Origin: Margaritispora aquatica
Taxonomy: Eukaryota; Ascomycota; Leotiomycetes; Helotiales; Discinellaceae
Assembly (NCBI GenBank): GCA_007644065.1
Contig: VJWN01000012.1
Coordinates: forward strand, 1,477,758 to 1,541,757
Length of the DNA stretch: 64,000 nt
Reading direction: 5' to 3'
Of this stretch, positions 10,890 through 22,393 are shown in pieces. A program made the translations under genes and the position numbers. Position 1 is the first letter of the stretch. Each line of letters opens with the position of its first letter. The notes beneath the pieces were generated by a model that was given only the letters and a program-made list of their open reading frames with translations, was not told the origin of the DNA and ran no database searches.

Positions 10890-13800
10890 GGTGAGGAGGT
10901 GGAGGAGGGAAGTTTGGTGGTGGGCGGAGATGTAAATGGTTTGGGAAGGGAATGGAGGGAGGATCTGAGGGTATTGAGGCAGGGAAGTGAGTGAAGGAAG
11001 ACAGTTGTGTATAAAAATACTGTATACATATGTATATTACGGTTCCTCTCCAAGAATAGATGGAATTCACTTCTCCAACCTCCAACCAGCCACGATTACT
11101 CACTTGCAAGATGCTATTTGATACCAGATACTCGACTTTCGAGTGTCAATTTTCTTAGGGCCCTGTAAAGATAGCTCATGCACACTTCATTTGCCTAAGC
11201 CTCTGGAGAAAAAATGCTAGCAAATTGATGGTCTCTGCTTCCCCTAAGCTTATGCTTAGCAACATAGCCATGTACCATATCTATCTATGCACTTCCATTC
11301 ATACTGATATGGACGAAGTTTTTATCAAGGAGTACTATGTTTAATCACTCTCTTGATCTTCTGTTCTCGAAACTTTCTGCTGTTAAGCGAATTATTGTTG
11401 TCACCTCACAAGAGATAAATGCAAAAGTTGAGAAAGGGAATCCAAAAAAATTCACACTGAGAACTCGGAAGCTTCTCATTTGCTGTAAGAGGTGAAAATC
11501 TAGAATATAATATACCAAACTAACATAACTGAAAAAGCGATCACAAGGCTTTTCTGACATGCTTAGAGCTTCACGGCGTGTTGTTGCGGTCTTGCTCCGA
11601 TTTAGCCCATATTGGCAGATCAAGTTCAAGAAATAGAGCTTCAGATATGTAGGGATATTAAGAGTTCCAATGCTGAAGTCTAAGAGGAATTGTTTTCAGT
11701 TACCGTTATGTCATACTCTCATATGGTGTAAATAATCTGGAAGGAATTCGACCTTAGCTTGAATTCGATAGCTTGAGAAGATACCGAATGTAGCTATTGC
11801 CAGACTGATTCAAACCCGTGGTATGAAGAACAGCAGACAGAGCATTGTGTCCATCTAGATAGCTGTCTTCCCCTCAATGATCCGTTTCCAGCTGACACAT
11901 TCGCCAACCACCTCTGACCTATATAAATCCAAATTACGCAATTGCCGTTACCCAGAAGGCGCTAAGAACGAGTTCTCTTGGTCAGGTCAAACTGGTGTAG
12001 GTGGAGAGGCACAAATTTCAACTGGTCACCAATTCAATTCGACACGCCAATTCGCCAATTTGCCGATTCGCCAACCGCCCAATCTTCAAAAACCCCCCAC
12101 TGGGGGGTTTTCTATAGGTCCCTACGGGGCCTGGAGTTTTGCTGTTTTTGAGGTACCTTTTGGTTCTTGATAGTTCGCATGAGGTTTTTTTTTTAGGGGG
12201 GGAGGGCCGAAGTTTATGCCTCGCTTGGATTGTCGACACGTCTCAGCTGCCTTTAGGAAAGCGATGTCTTTATGTATTGGAGGTTCAAAGATGCTTGGGT
12301 AGCTTGAGGGGTCGGGTGCGGGGTGGTATGCTTGATGGTTATGTTAGGTGTTTTGTCTCAAACTGCGGGCACAGTTACCTTATCAAGGCTTTTGATGTGA
12401 GCTTTTTCTATTTCTGTGGACATGTTCTGCCAGTAGCATGCCAACCACAAGCACACAGTCAGGCTTTAAGTCCTTGTTTCCGACCTACGCGCAATCTGTT
12501 GCTTTCTTTACTTGCTTCATAAGGCTAGCTCCTTCGTTTACCGTGAAATTCTTGTCCAAAAGGGCCGTTTCGACCTACCTGTTGGAAGCGATTATACTCA
12601 CAGGACCCAACCTAGGAATAAATGCTACTTCAAACCTTTATGTAAACATGGTGACATGTTATAATGTATGCCTGATATCAACCCGCTCCACGTTCAGGTC
12701 GTTTCCTTCCCACCTCGAAGTTCATCCACTCTCATCTGCTTTCATTCACACCTATGCTATAATAGATAAATTCTCCTCAACTACACGTCTGCACATCTGT
12801 AAGCGATGATATCATGATCAAAACCTCAAGGCGTGCGTTCGACCTCAAATATCGAAAGTGTAAGAGCATAGAAAAATGGCATAAACTCCCATGGCCTCCG
12901 TTTGAAATAGGGAAAATGTCAGTTTTGGTATTTCCCATTCATCAAGAGCCGATTGAGCGGTTCGATTGCTGACCCATTCCCTAACTATCCCTTAGAGTGG
13001 AGGTTTTAACATGGTTCAGGTGGTGATGTTCATCCACGACGTCGAGCAGCGAAACGCGTATTATATAATCGACGCTAGTGAGCTTAACCTCACCTGAGGC
13101 GAGCCACGTTCACTGAGCGAACAACTAAATTTAGATGGTATCAAGTATTTTGAGGAGAACTTCGCCTTTCCAAGTGGATTAGGCCCAGGAAGTCATCACC
13201 TTATCTTGGCTACGTTCGCGCAACATGCATGCACGCACTCGATACGTGCTTAAATGTGGTCTCGTCGTTCAATTTGGGATATACCTCATATGCTTTACTT
13301 TATGGAATCCTTACTGAATGGGCTGTTAGGAAGCGATGTTCTATTCTGCAAACTATTGTTGTTGTTGCGTCGCATTTATTTCCCATCTTGTTTCAGATCT
13401 TGCTACGGCACTTTCCCAAGAGCTCAAGCGGTTCTGGATACACATGCAGGACTTATTTCTTGGAGCAAGTTCTCACGAAGTGGTACTTGCTCTGTGTTAA
13501 CATGGAGTCTTTCTTAGGAATCGTGTGTGTAACAGAGACGGTTGTGTATTTCTCGTTTGTATTTTCTCATCTGATGAATATGCGTGTTGTTGCAATCTCG
13601 TCTTGTCACTCTAGTTGGAGGAACAAGAAAACAAGAAAATTGAGTAGGGCATACAAAAATTTCCAACTCTAGAAGTTTCTAGATTTTACTAAGTATTCTA
13701 CAGTATCTAAAAGTCCTAGGAAGCAATACTGTGCATAAGTCTGACGATGGGGTTCGACGTCTGAGGTAAGCCGAGCTCCTCGAGAACTTGTGTATGCCAT

Positions 13801-14160
13801 CGAGATTGAGTAGTCGCAAGGAAAATGATTTGTTAGGTACACACGAGCTGCTCGCTACAACTTGATAATATACCTACTTGAGATCTGGATAATTTCAGCG
13901 CTTCGATATTTTGGTATTACAAGAAGTTGAGTACTTGTTTCAGAAATAAGTTGTGCCCTTGAGAAAATTTCGTGGCATCGTTACAAAGAAAGCACTGAAC
14001 TAATTTCTTGACTATGCATCCTTTGAATCATATATAGAATAGAAAATCCTGCTTCGTAGCTTCACAGGTACTTGCAAGCCATTGAGTGCGGCTTCACTTG
14101 CTCTGATCAAAGTTTATTGTGATTTCTCTTTGACGGCACCATTCATGCTTATGGTACATC
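10890..14160. other. 3.3 kb AT-rich interval without a supported gene
   Basis: Only scattered short frames are present. One 147-codon ATG frame at 13229 is hydrophobic and cysteine-rich without recognisable domains, so I do not call it. The interval includes a string of related CGCCAATTCGCC-like words near 12040-12080 and a perfect palindrome at 12089. The base composition is clearly more AT-rich than the genes on either side and could be old, mutated transposon sequence, but I find no terminal repeats or transposase motif. Confidence 0.5.
12089..12111. repeat. Perfect GC-core palindrome with A/T ends
   Basis: AAAACCCCCCA, one central C, then TGGGGGGTTTT: an 11-bp perfect inverted repeat around one base. 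It lies downstream of a run of CGCCAATT-like words. In bacteria it would resemble a factor-independent terminator; in this fungal setting its role is unknown. Confidence 0.85.
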
Positions 14161-17100
14161 ATGATTGCTAGTCACATTCGCAGTATAGCATGGCTGTTTC
14201 TGCATATTGTCATCGCCGCAGCCTTTGCAATCGATACCACTGCCACCGATATTCTGATATGGCCCAGCATAAATTTCTGCTATTCGATGGACAAAGACTG
14301 CCACGGGAGCTCCCCAAACACTGCCAGCATGTCGAAAACAGAGCTCTTACCTGGTCACTCCTTGACATCTGACAAAGCTAGGTTCGATGGCAGTCCAAGC
14401 TCTACCCAAGCTTCAAAATCACTTGTACCTGGTAAGTGATCGAGTATTGCATTTTCCTACAATGTTTATAGTGTCTTCAAAATATTGATGAATGCTGACC
14501 TACTCTACAGTCTCGTCGGTGTGCGTTGGAGATACCGCAGCTAAATTGGCTGAATGTTATAGACTCTTGGTAAAATCTCCAGTCCTAGTTTCGACTTCAC
14601 AACCTCCATCTGCACCTTCGTTCGCAGAACCGATTCCACTAAAGAGTTTATCGCTATCACGCTCTATCAGTTTACCCCAAACAAGCTCTAGAATATCTCA
14701 ACCGAGACTTCGATCTTCAACATCGCCCTCCTTTGAGCCCTTTCTTAAATCATCTACATCCATAGAGACGAATCTTCCATCCACTGCACTCAGTCTGCCT
14801 ATCTCGGAGACCCAGCATAATGAATTGACCTTGGCATCCAGCACATCATCAACCTTGAACTCCTCAGGGAGCCCAACATCGACGATTATCCTATTTGCTA
14901 GTCCCTCACCGCAAGAGTCTATTTCAATCCCTGTAACTTCTCGAGAACTGTCTACCTCTACCATACTCAATGTCAAAAACAGCTCTAAAAAGAGTGAACC
15001 TTCGCCAACGGCTTCTAGCTCAGAGAATACGAAACTTTCAAGCGCCTCTCCTAAACCCATCTCTACCACTTCGATAATCAACCCTGAAAGCATCCTCATT
15101 TCAAGTGATTTATTGATCCCTACAATTGGGACAGCATCAAATATTGAGATCATCTCGTTCTCGTCAGCTGTTACAGACCCACAAGGACAGTCGTCGATAA
15201 GTGTGGGGGGTGTCGGCATGTCGCTATCCTCTGGTCCTGATGGCCATCCGCCGCCTCAGTTCACCATTCTGATATCCAGTGGAGTCGATATATCTGGCAT
15301 TCCGTGGACGGCTACGCTTTCTGGCAATCTTCCACCACCCGAAGTCTCATTTTGCTTTCCATTCCCACAATGTGTGCTTGGATTCTCATCGCCAACCAGC
15401 GGAAATCCTCCATGCCTTTCCATTTCAGCATGTATCCTTGGGGTTCCCAGAAAGACAGGCGAGGGGTTCAGCCATCCGTGTTTCCCTTTCCCGGAGTGCG
15501 CTTTTACTACACTGATTCTTCCTTCCCCAACGTCTGCTAACGGTCTTGCAACCATCACTCCTCCTCCAACACTACCATGCATTCCCTTTCCCGAATGTCT
15601 TGCTTCCGACCCCACTCCTGCGGGTTACACACTTCCATGCGTCGGTGGTTGGCCGTTGTGTCTTTTTAGTCGTGCATCAAACATCCCAACGACCTGTGGC
15701 ACAGGAAATTGGCCTGACTGCATCTCTACTGTTATTCCAAATCCCGTTCTTGACAGGTTGAAGCACTATTGTGAAGATATTTCAATCCTGGAGTGTATCT
15801 TAACACAAACACCTGCTAGCTGTACGAACTTCCCACACTGTCTCAGCATAGCTGTTGACCCATATCTTTGCTATGGCTTCCCCTTTCCCGACTGCCTGTT
15901 TACGAATTACGAGTGGCCAGTTACTTCAACAATGACGACTGTCCCTCCAGGCTTCACGACTTCTACCTTCAACGTTACAGGTCTCAGCACGAACATTCTC
16001 ACCAAAACCACGGACGACAGTCATGACGATGACCATTTGGTACTTCTAGGACTGCTTGTCCGCCCGATTTGTCCCTCTTGTCCTGTCATTGGTATCTTAT
16101 TGAAGAACATCCTTCCAGAGCTCTTTGGCATCAAGTTCAGATTTCCTGGCTTCCCGCATCTACCGACCTTTCATTTTCCAGTGAGTTCTCTTTCCCTTCA
16201 CAGTTGTGGAACCACGAGTGTGTTACTCGATTCCAGCCTGTCATTTCATGCCGAGGATTGCGGGATTAAAGAGCTTGCTGTAAAATAGTCCTGCCATTTG
16301 CTTACACGACATCTCGTATCTAGTGCATCTTTTTCTGTCATCCAAAGGCAAAGCATCACAAGCCCGCACCACCTATATCAGACGAACCCCCCGAGGAGAA
16401 AGAAGACGAAAGTTCCTCAACAAGCTCTTGCGTGGCGACTGCTACCTCTTGTTCGACTTTCTTGACCGTTATGATCGATACTATCCACCGAAGAGGGGAA
16501 GCGCCAACAATGACGACTAACACAATAACTTCGACTGTGTGCGAGACGAACGTGGCATGCTCTGCTACTGGCTTTTCAACGTTAGTCATTCTTTTACTTT
16601 CTTTGAGCATGTTCATTTCCTCTTTCGTTCTATTTGAGAACTTTGACTAATGTTTCAAGAACGATTGCAACAACTACGTCAAGCGAACCAGAGGTTACCT
16701 TAGCATATCGAATTATGATACCAAACGATAACTATCCCCGCCATGTCATTGATGCATATACTGAGAAATTAAGGATTGAAACTAATCCGGAGACTCTAAT
16801 TGTTTGTGGGGGCGCTATCCCGGAAAGTCATCTCAAATACTGGTCCCAAAGCCTCAGCCCAAGCCAAATCGAGAGTTATTCTAAAGAACCAGCAGTAAGG
16901 TTTGTAAATAACCGAATATTGCGAAGAATTTCTAATGATACGAAGGTAGGTAATATTCTTAAAAGCCTTGGCCGTGTGCGCGCTATGCGTGCACATCCTG
17001 TACTGGGAGAAAATCTGCTTATATCAAATAATTCTTGGTTCCCAGGATCGTCAGAAAGTAAACGAGCTGTTGGAGATCGTATAGATCAACAAGGTCCTGT

Positions 17101-18658
17101 GGCCCACTTGCTGGCAGTCTCACAACCCGAAGACATCCAACTACCATGTATTGATAGTTACACATATCTTGAAGAGGAGCCGGCTGCTGTTAGAATCTAT
17201 GTCATCGACAGTGGCGCAAACACTCCTCACGAAAGCTATAGGAGCATAAACCCAGAACCAGACTGGATCTGGGTCGGCAACGCTGAAGATGCACAAGACC
17301 CCGATATTCCCTACGATTTTAGACTAGGAGAGAAAGGAGATGGTGATAATATAAATTTTCATGGAACATGCATGTTATCGCTAGCAATTTCTCAGCAATA
17401 TGGAGTCTCCAAGAAAGCAGCCGTGACTATTGTTCGAACTCCTAAATGCCTACCCACTGCGCAAGAGATCCTGGAAAACAATTCCGACCAACTTGAAGAG
17501 TTCTTTCATTCCTCGTCAGCGCTCTTGAGCGCCTTAGAAAAGGGTTTGGACAATGTCAAAGAAAGAGGAATTCAAAAACCGGCTGTGATTTCATATTCAA
17601 TAGCTGCCGTAGCTGATCGTTGGTTTCTTGATATGATCGGACTTCCAGTTGATCCAAAGAATGAACAATACACGCTTTATCTTGCGATCCGAGATTTGCT
17701 GGCAGAAGGAGTCATTTTCGTGGCATCTTCGGGTAACTTCGGTGAGAGGGATGAACAAAGGGTAAGCTCAAAAAGCCTAAAACCCTCGCTGTCGAGACTG
17801 AGAAATCTTTTAGTTGGCCTACGTGCCTGCGGTTTGGGGTGGTCGGATGGGAATTATTACTGCTGGGGCAACCGACGAACACGGCACAATTGCACCACTC
17901 ACTCGTTACAAGCCGGTTTTCCCATGGCTCGATGCCGATGTTTCCGCTTGGGCACCTGGTGTAAAGGTGAGATGTGCCACAGAGGGGGTGACAGGCACAT
18001 CACTCGAGGACGGAACTTCTCATGGTAAGATTTCCAATTAATCATTCTAAGTACGAAACTCTAATCGAGTGGCGTGTCAGCTTGTGCACAAGTAGCTGGT
18101 CTGGTCGCCTACTTTCTCGGTAGGCCTGAACATCGCACGGCAATTTTGGCATTAGAACCTGAATGGGAAGCGAAATTTCCCTGCTTTGGCTGGAACCATG
18201 CTGTAAAGCAATATGTAAGAACTATGTCAAAGTTGAAAGATAAAAGTTTCAGAGGAGGAGTTTCAAAACCCACAGTTTGGAATGGTGAATGGCCCCTTGA
18301 TCATGTAGGTAATCGATTCTGCCCGAGATTGCCTAGGGGAGGGAAGAAAAGAGAAGAAACCGAGTCTTGTGCATTTTGCAACCCTCGGGATGCTGAAGCA
18401 TCATCGTCTATCGCATCGGTTGTCTCAGCTTCAGCGTCAATTGCATCGATGGAGTCAGTTGCTTCTATCGCATCAGCCGTTGCAGCATCTAGGTCATCAT
18501 TTTCGGCATCGCGTAAGTCAATGCTCCATGTCACTAAATATAAAACGATGACTTAACAACTTCGAGTATCTGCTGCTCGAGCCACTGCTACCGCGTATGG
18601 CGATCTTGATTGTTATAATATATGGGGCACGAATTCGATGTTGAACCTCAAACTCTGA
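14161..18658 (+). CDS. Secreted subtilisin-like serine protease with Ser/Thr stalk and Cys repeats
   Basis: Seven exons that join in phase: 14161-14431, 14511-16279, 16324-16580, 16660-17761, 17814-18024, 18081-18512 and 18567-18658. They give about 1,377 residues. A signal peptide (ATG 14161, hydrophobic LFLHIVIAAAFA) opens it. Next comes a Ser/Thr-rich, mucin-like stretch to about residue 350, then about nine Cys-x5-7-Cys modules, several reading C-F/I-P-F-P-x-C, then a second Ser/Thr/Cys tail (CETNVACSATGF). The peptidase S8 domain follows, with Asp949 (YVIDSGAN), His1000 (FHGTCMLS), an oxyanion Asn in SSGNFG and Ser1202 in DGTSHACAQVAG. The active site therefore looks complete. The third intron (16280-16323) uses a weak GTAAAA donor; a stronger GTGAGT at 16181 is an alternative. 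The frame ends at TGA 18656-18658, two bases before a good GTAAGT donor, which suggests a shortened C-terminus. Likely extracellular. Confidence 0.8.
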
Positions 18659-18821
18659 TCCGTAAGTCTCCACCATTGTTCCAAATTTGCCAGCTTAAGC
18701 GATGTCTGAGAAGGAACTGCTTCCTCAGGTGCCATTATATATTTCTCCTTTCGATTTTGTTTCTACTATAAGCCTTAATTTGGCCAAAATTCATAGCTAA
18801 CTTCAATTTTCCAATCCATAG

Positions 18822-19735
18822 GAGAGACAATCGAAGACTTATGTAGCACCGAGTGGCTTTGGAAAGCAGCGGATGAGAAACCTGTTCAAGCGATGAATCA
18901 AGGTGGCAGCTCATATACATATAATGTGACCCATCGTGCAAAAACTCCAAGCGGTTATTTGACAGCTCGCTTAAAAGTGCAGCCATCGACGAAAACTGGA
19001 GGAAGTTGCAGCGTAGATAATTATCCACGGGCATTCTACACGGAAGACTAAGCATATTATTTATTTATTCTTGTCCATTTCAACGTTTTCTTTGCTTCAA
19101 GTTTGAGCGGCGCCTTATTTTCAATTTGATCCACGCTAACCATGTCTCCTTATCCAGATGCCAGCAAGCATATACGCATATCCTTGACACATGTAAGAAT
19201 CCTTTCGTGCCCAAAATTATTCTGTTGACTCTTATCTAGGTGGCACACGTGGAGGCTCAATGATATATCTAACACAGGATCGAAATGGCTGCTTTGAGCT
19301 CACACTTGACCAAGGTGACGCCGAGCTCCAATGAGAATGTGCCCCCCTGCTCTTCGATAATCGTCTAAGTTCCACTGTAAATAAGGCCATTGATCAGTTC
19401 TATGGTAAAGATTTGACTTGGAACTCGCTAAATAGTCTACCAAACTCTGACGAAGGTGGTGGTACCATTTGGAGAGAAGACTTGTATTTCAACCATGACC
19501 TGACCCCTCGTCAAGTTCGCCCGGCTGGAACAAACACTACGCTCACCCTATATGCGATGCTGGAAATTATCCTCGAACGCTGACTAAGTCGGCTTGCAAG
19601 GCTGCGCTGGAGATTCTTTCTGAAGATTGCGCCGATGGTGGTTGGATCGCATACCAACATGATGGCAGCTGCTACACTTTTTACCTCAACAAGATTCCTT
19701 CTGACTATGAGGGCGTTCCAAGCTTCCTTTCATAA
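18822..19735 (+). pseudogene. Broken C-terminal continuation of the subtilase gene
   Basis: Downstream of the subtilase stop, protein-like sequence continues in the same direction. One block at 18822-19050 encodes a domain-like piece with CSTEWLWKAADEKPV and a GGSCSVDNYPRAF end. A second at 19225-19735 begins GGTRGGSMIYLTQDRNGCF and ends CDAGNYPRTLTKSACKAAL and GSCYTFYLNKIP. The second block contains an in-frame TGA at about 19334 and needs a frame change near 19550 to keep reading through to TAA 19733-19735. The two blocks share a Cys...DNYPR / CDAGNYPR pattern, so they look like copies of one repeated secreted-protein module. I read this as the former C-terminal half of the protease, now decayed. 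Unrecognised introns that bypass the stops cannot be excluded. Confidence 0.5.
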
Positions 19736-20376
19736 GCTTTCAAGCTAGTATCTGAATTCTTCTGTTCTAATTTTTGATATTTATTGAATTTGTGCGAACT
19801 TTTGTGGCAATCTCAGCCATTTGGCTGGTGCCCAGGTGACATGAGGTCACATCATGATGGGAGGTAGAGTTTGTGAATATAGTCGCATCACGTGGCGGGG
19901 TCGGGCATTTCAAGATGTTCTAAATTGCGTCCAAACTTTGCAAACAATCCATCTAGTGAAATAAGATGTGCGAGAAGAATTTTGCTTTCAAAGGTCTTTA
20001 TTTGAGCGTTTGGAACATGCAGTAGTAATATGGCAGTATCTCATACCTTCAATCGTTTTATGATGTCTGCTACATATGTCCAATCATCAAACTAAGAAGA
20101 AGGATTTTGTTGCAGAGATTTCGGGCTTTTCATAATGTTTTTCAGCTCACTATACATCACATTAAACTTGCTAGAGTAGGTGATGGTGTGGCCGAATAAA
20201 AAATCTTTGTTGGACCATCATCAGTGCCGAATGCAAGCTACCTTGGAGTAGAATTTACGCCTAAGCTATGCCAATCCAGTTCCTTTCACAGTCGTGGGCG
20301 AATACTTAAGCGTTAAAGTCTGCTGTTGTCTAAGCTGCTTTTTCTATCTAACATTTACGCAATCGGCCAATCCACA
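19736..20376. other. Intergenic, AT-rich
   Basis: No supported gene or repeat; it separates the protease remnant from a small unknown gene. Confidence 0.5.
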
Positions 20377-20775
20377 ATGTCTTCTCAGTCTTCACAACTG
20401 ATTCCCGTGCTGGAGTTTACCATACTAAAATCAGAAGCAAGAAAGGAACGGCTATCACTTTTCGAGGAAGGATTGTTCGTAGAACCCCAATCTTTTCTAT
20501 TAATGTTAGATACAATTTTTAATTATAGAAATCTCCCTGCAAGATTTCACACTGACAGCCACAGGCTTTGCCCGGAACTCGGCAAGTTACAGAGAGAGCT
20601 TCGTCCACCAGGAGGACTCAAGTCGCGAGGACAATTCGAAGCCGGCGTAGCTATCCTATTAGAACGAGATCGCAAGAAGTATCAGCATTATGTGAAGAGG
20701 ATGATTGCTAGATGTACAGATACTGCTGAGGCCATTCTCTTCATAGAATTGGATAACATGCTCAGGGGATTATGA
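20377..20775 (+). CDS. Small protein of unknown function
   Basis: A single frame from ATG 20377 to TGA 20775 encodes 132 residues, mostly helical and charged (for example KSEARKERLSLFEEG and ERDRKKYQHYVKRMI). There is no signal peptide, membrane segment or motif I recognise. The amphipathic pattern and balanced composition look like real coding sequence, but the flanks are AT-rich and no intron supports the model. It could be a lineage-specific gene or the remaining exon of a larger one. Confidence 0.4.
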   Translation: MSSQSSQLIPVLEFTILKSEARKERLSLFEEGLFVEPQSFLLMLDTIFNYRNLPARFHTDSHRLCPELGKLQRELRPPGGLKSRGQFEAGVAILLERDRKKYQHYVKRMIARCTDTAEAILFIELDNMLRGL

Positions 20776-22288
20776 AACTAGGTTTAATTTTCTAGATACG
20801 GAAAGATGCGAACAATGGCTTCAAGTTAATTAGGGATTGTCGGCAAATGTCGTTCGTATGCTTTTTGCAAGCATTTCTGGTCCTCTCGAGACTGATTTTC
20901 CAAAGCAGGAATTGATTGTAGGATAGCGGAATATCGTAGACTTGCTCAAATGCCTTCAGTTGAGGATGGTTTTTGCGATTGACGCCCAAATGTTTTTTTA
21001 AGCATTGCCAGTAGTCCAAAGGGTAATGAGGAGTATCCAAGTGCTCCTTTAGGCGAGGTTGACGACCAACAACAGCAGGACCATGAAGAGCCAGTGAAAA
21101 GGACATCATAGGCTACAGTCATCAAGAGCCAAATAACTTCAAAGGCGGGTCTATATTATGCCCTGATTTGCTCAAACTATGAGGTAACTCTGATGGAGAC
21201 TAGGAGGATAAACAAACTGATACGCAAAGGTTCGTTCGTTCTGGATTTGGTGAGTGTTCGCTTAGGAATTTAGCTTCAAAGGATTCTTCATAGTCACACA
21301 ACTTCCCTAAAGTTGCCCTGCTCACTCGAATGACGAAGCGCAAGAAAGAAACTAAGTATTGTACTTTGATCCCGAGGTTGCTTCTGTCATACTTTCCGAG
21401 AGAAGAAAACTTGCTCCTGAGTTTTCTGGTGTTCCTACGAAGGAGAGTCTCTCGAATTAGTACCTTCAAGGTTCATCCGATATTAAGTGTCGGTGACACT
21501 CAAATTATCATCTGAAACTAAAAGTTCGCATAAGCATTCATCTTATTACACTCTGTCACTGTTCCGTCACCCTTCTGCCACGGACAAGTGGCAGAATCTC
21601 GGGTCCAAGTTTTCAGGTCCTTGTTTTGTTTGAATTCGGGACCGAAGGACTATGTTGTGTGTCTTTGTGGGGATTTGTCAACTTTCGCATGTTTGCTTTG
21701 GAGGTAATCACGGTTTCATGTTTTAAGCTTCTGGATGATGATCGGATGGTGGCTGTGTGCTCGACCGGAAGGATGCTTCCCTTTACCTATATTTACGAGC
21801 GTGGGGACTTGGGGCTCGATGTGGACTTTGACTTTGGTGGGGCGAAAGTCCACTCTCGGGACCGATGGCTCTCTAACTGACTCTCACCCATCAACTTCAT
21901 GCAACAGGTAGAAATTTGCAAACATATCCAGCCTTTGGGTTTTTGCCGTCAAGTTGGCTAAATGCGGTACCTGAGCTCGAGAAAGATCAGAGACGTACGT
22001 AATCGAAGATGCTATGACCACGAATTCAAGCCACCCGTTTGGGCGTACCTGCATGCCATATGTGCCCCAATGAGTCCTACACCATTTTCTTCGCATGATG
22101 CCTCTAGTATCAGCAGCTTCTATGATACAAGCTTTTCGGTATCCACTCAGCCGTTTTTCAATCGAGGGATTTGCCATGCTCTAGCCAGGGGTTATCACAG
22201 TGAGGAACGTGCCGAGATCTTGCTCTCTTCCTGGACTTGACTCGCAATGTATTCGCGGCCATGTACTAACATTTATTGTCAGTGAGAA
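20776..22288. other. Intergenic, mostly empty
   Basis: One minus-strand ATG frame (20792-21109) is noted separately at low confidence. Otherwise only unsupported short frames are visible, ending in the promoter of the tannase-family gene. Confidence 0.45.
20792..21109 (-). CDS. Possible small protein, unknown
   Basis: An ATG-started frame of 105 residues with aromatic and charged content (PLDYWQCLKKHLGV, YNQFLLWKISLERT). No family is recognised and there is no splice evidence. It lies tail to tail with the 20377 gene, 16 bases away. It may be chance. Confidence 0.22.
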   Translation of the reverse strand: MMSFSLALHGPAVVGRQPRLKEHLDTPHYPLDYWQCLKKHLGVNRKNHPQLKAFEQVYDIPLSYNQFLLWKISLERTRNACKKHTNDICRQSLINLKPLFASFRI

Positions 22289-22295
22289 TATAAAA
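22289..22295 (+). promoter_or_regulatory. TATA box of the tannase-family gene
   Basis: TATAAAA stands 105 bases before the ATG at 22394, followed by a pyrimidine-rich leader (CACTCACTCACTAGTCACTCG). Spacing and sequence fit a core promoter of an inducible secreted enzyme. Confidence 0.5.
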
Positions 22296-22393
22296 GGATG
22301 TCTTTGCCATCATGGTGTGAGTTTGCTCCTCACCCAACTACACTCACTCACTAGTCACTCGACTACTACTACATTCTTTTCAGGATATACACA

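Noticed and set aside
12089..12111. Factor-independent bacterial terminator
   Set aside because: The shape fits (GC stem with a T run) but every surrounding gene is spliced and fungal, and no transcript unit ends here that I can support. Kept only as a palindrome.
13229..13672. 147-codon ATG frame as a gene
   Set aside because: Hydrophobic and Cys-rich with uneven composition, no domain, no splice context, and an overlapping frame of similar quality on the same strand.
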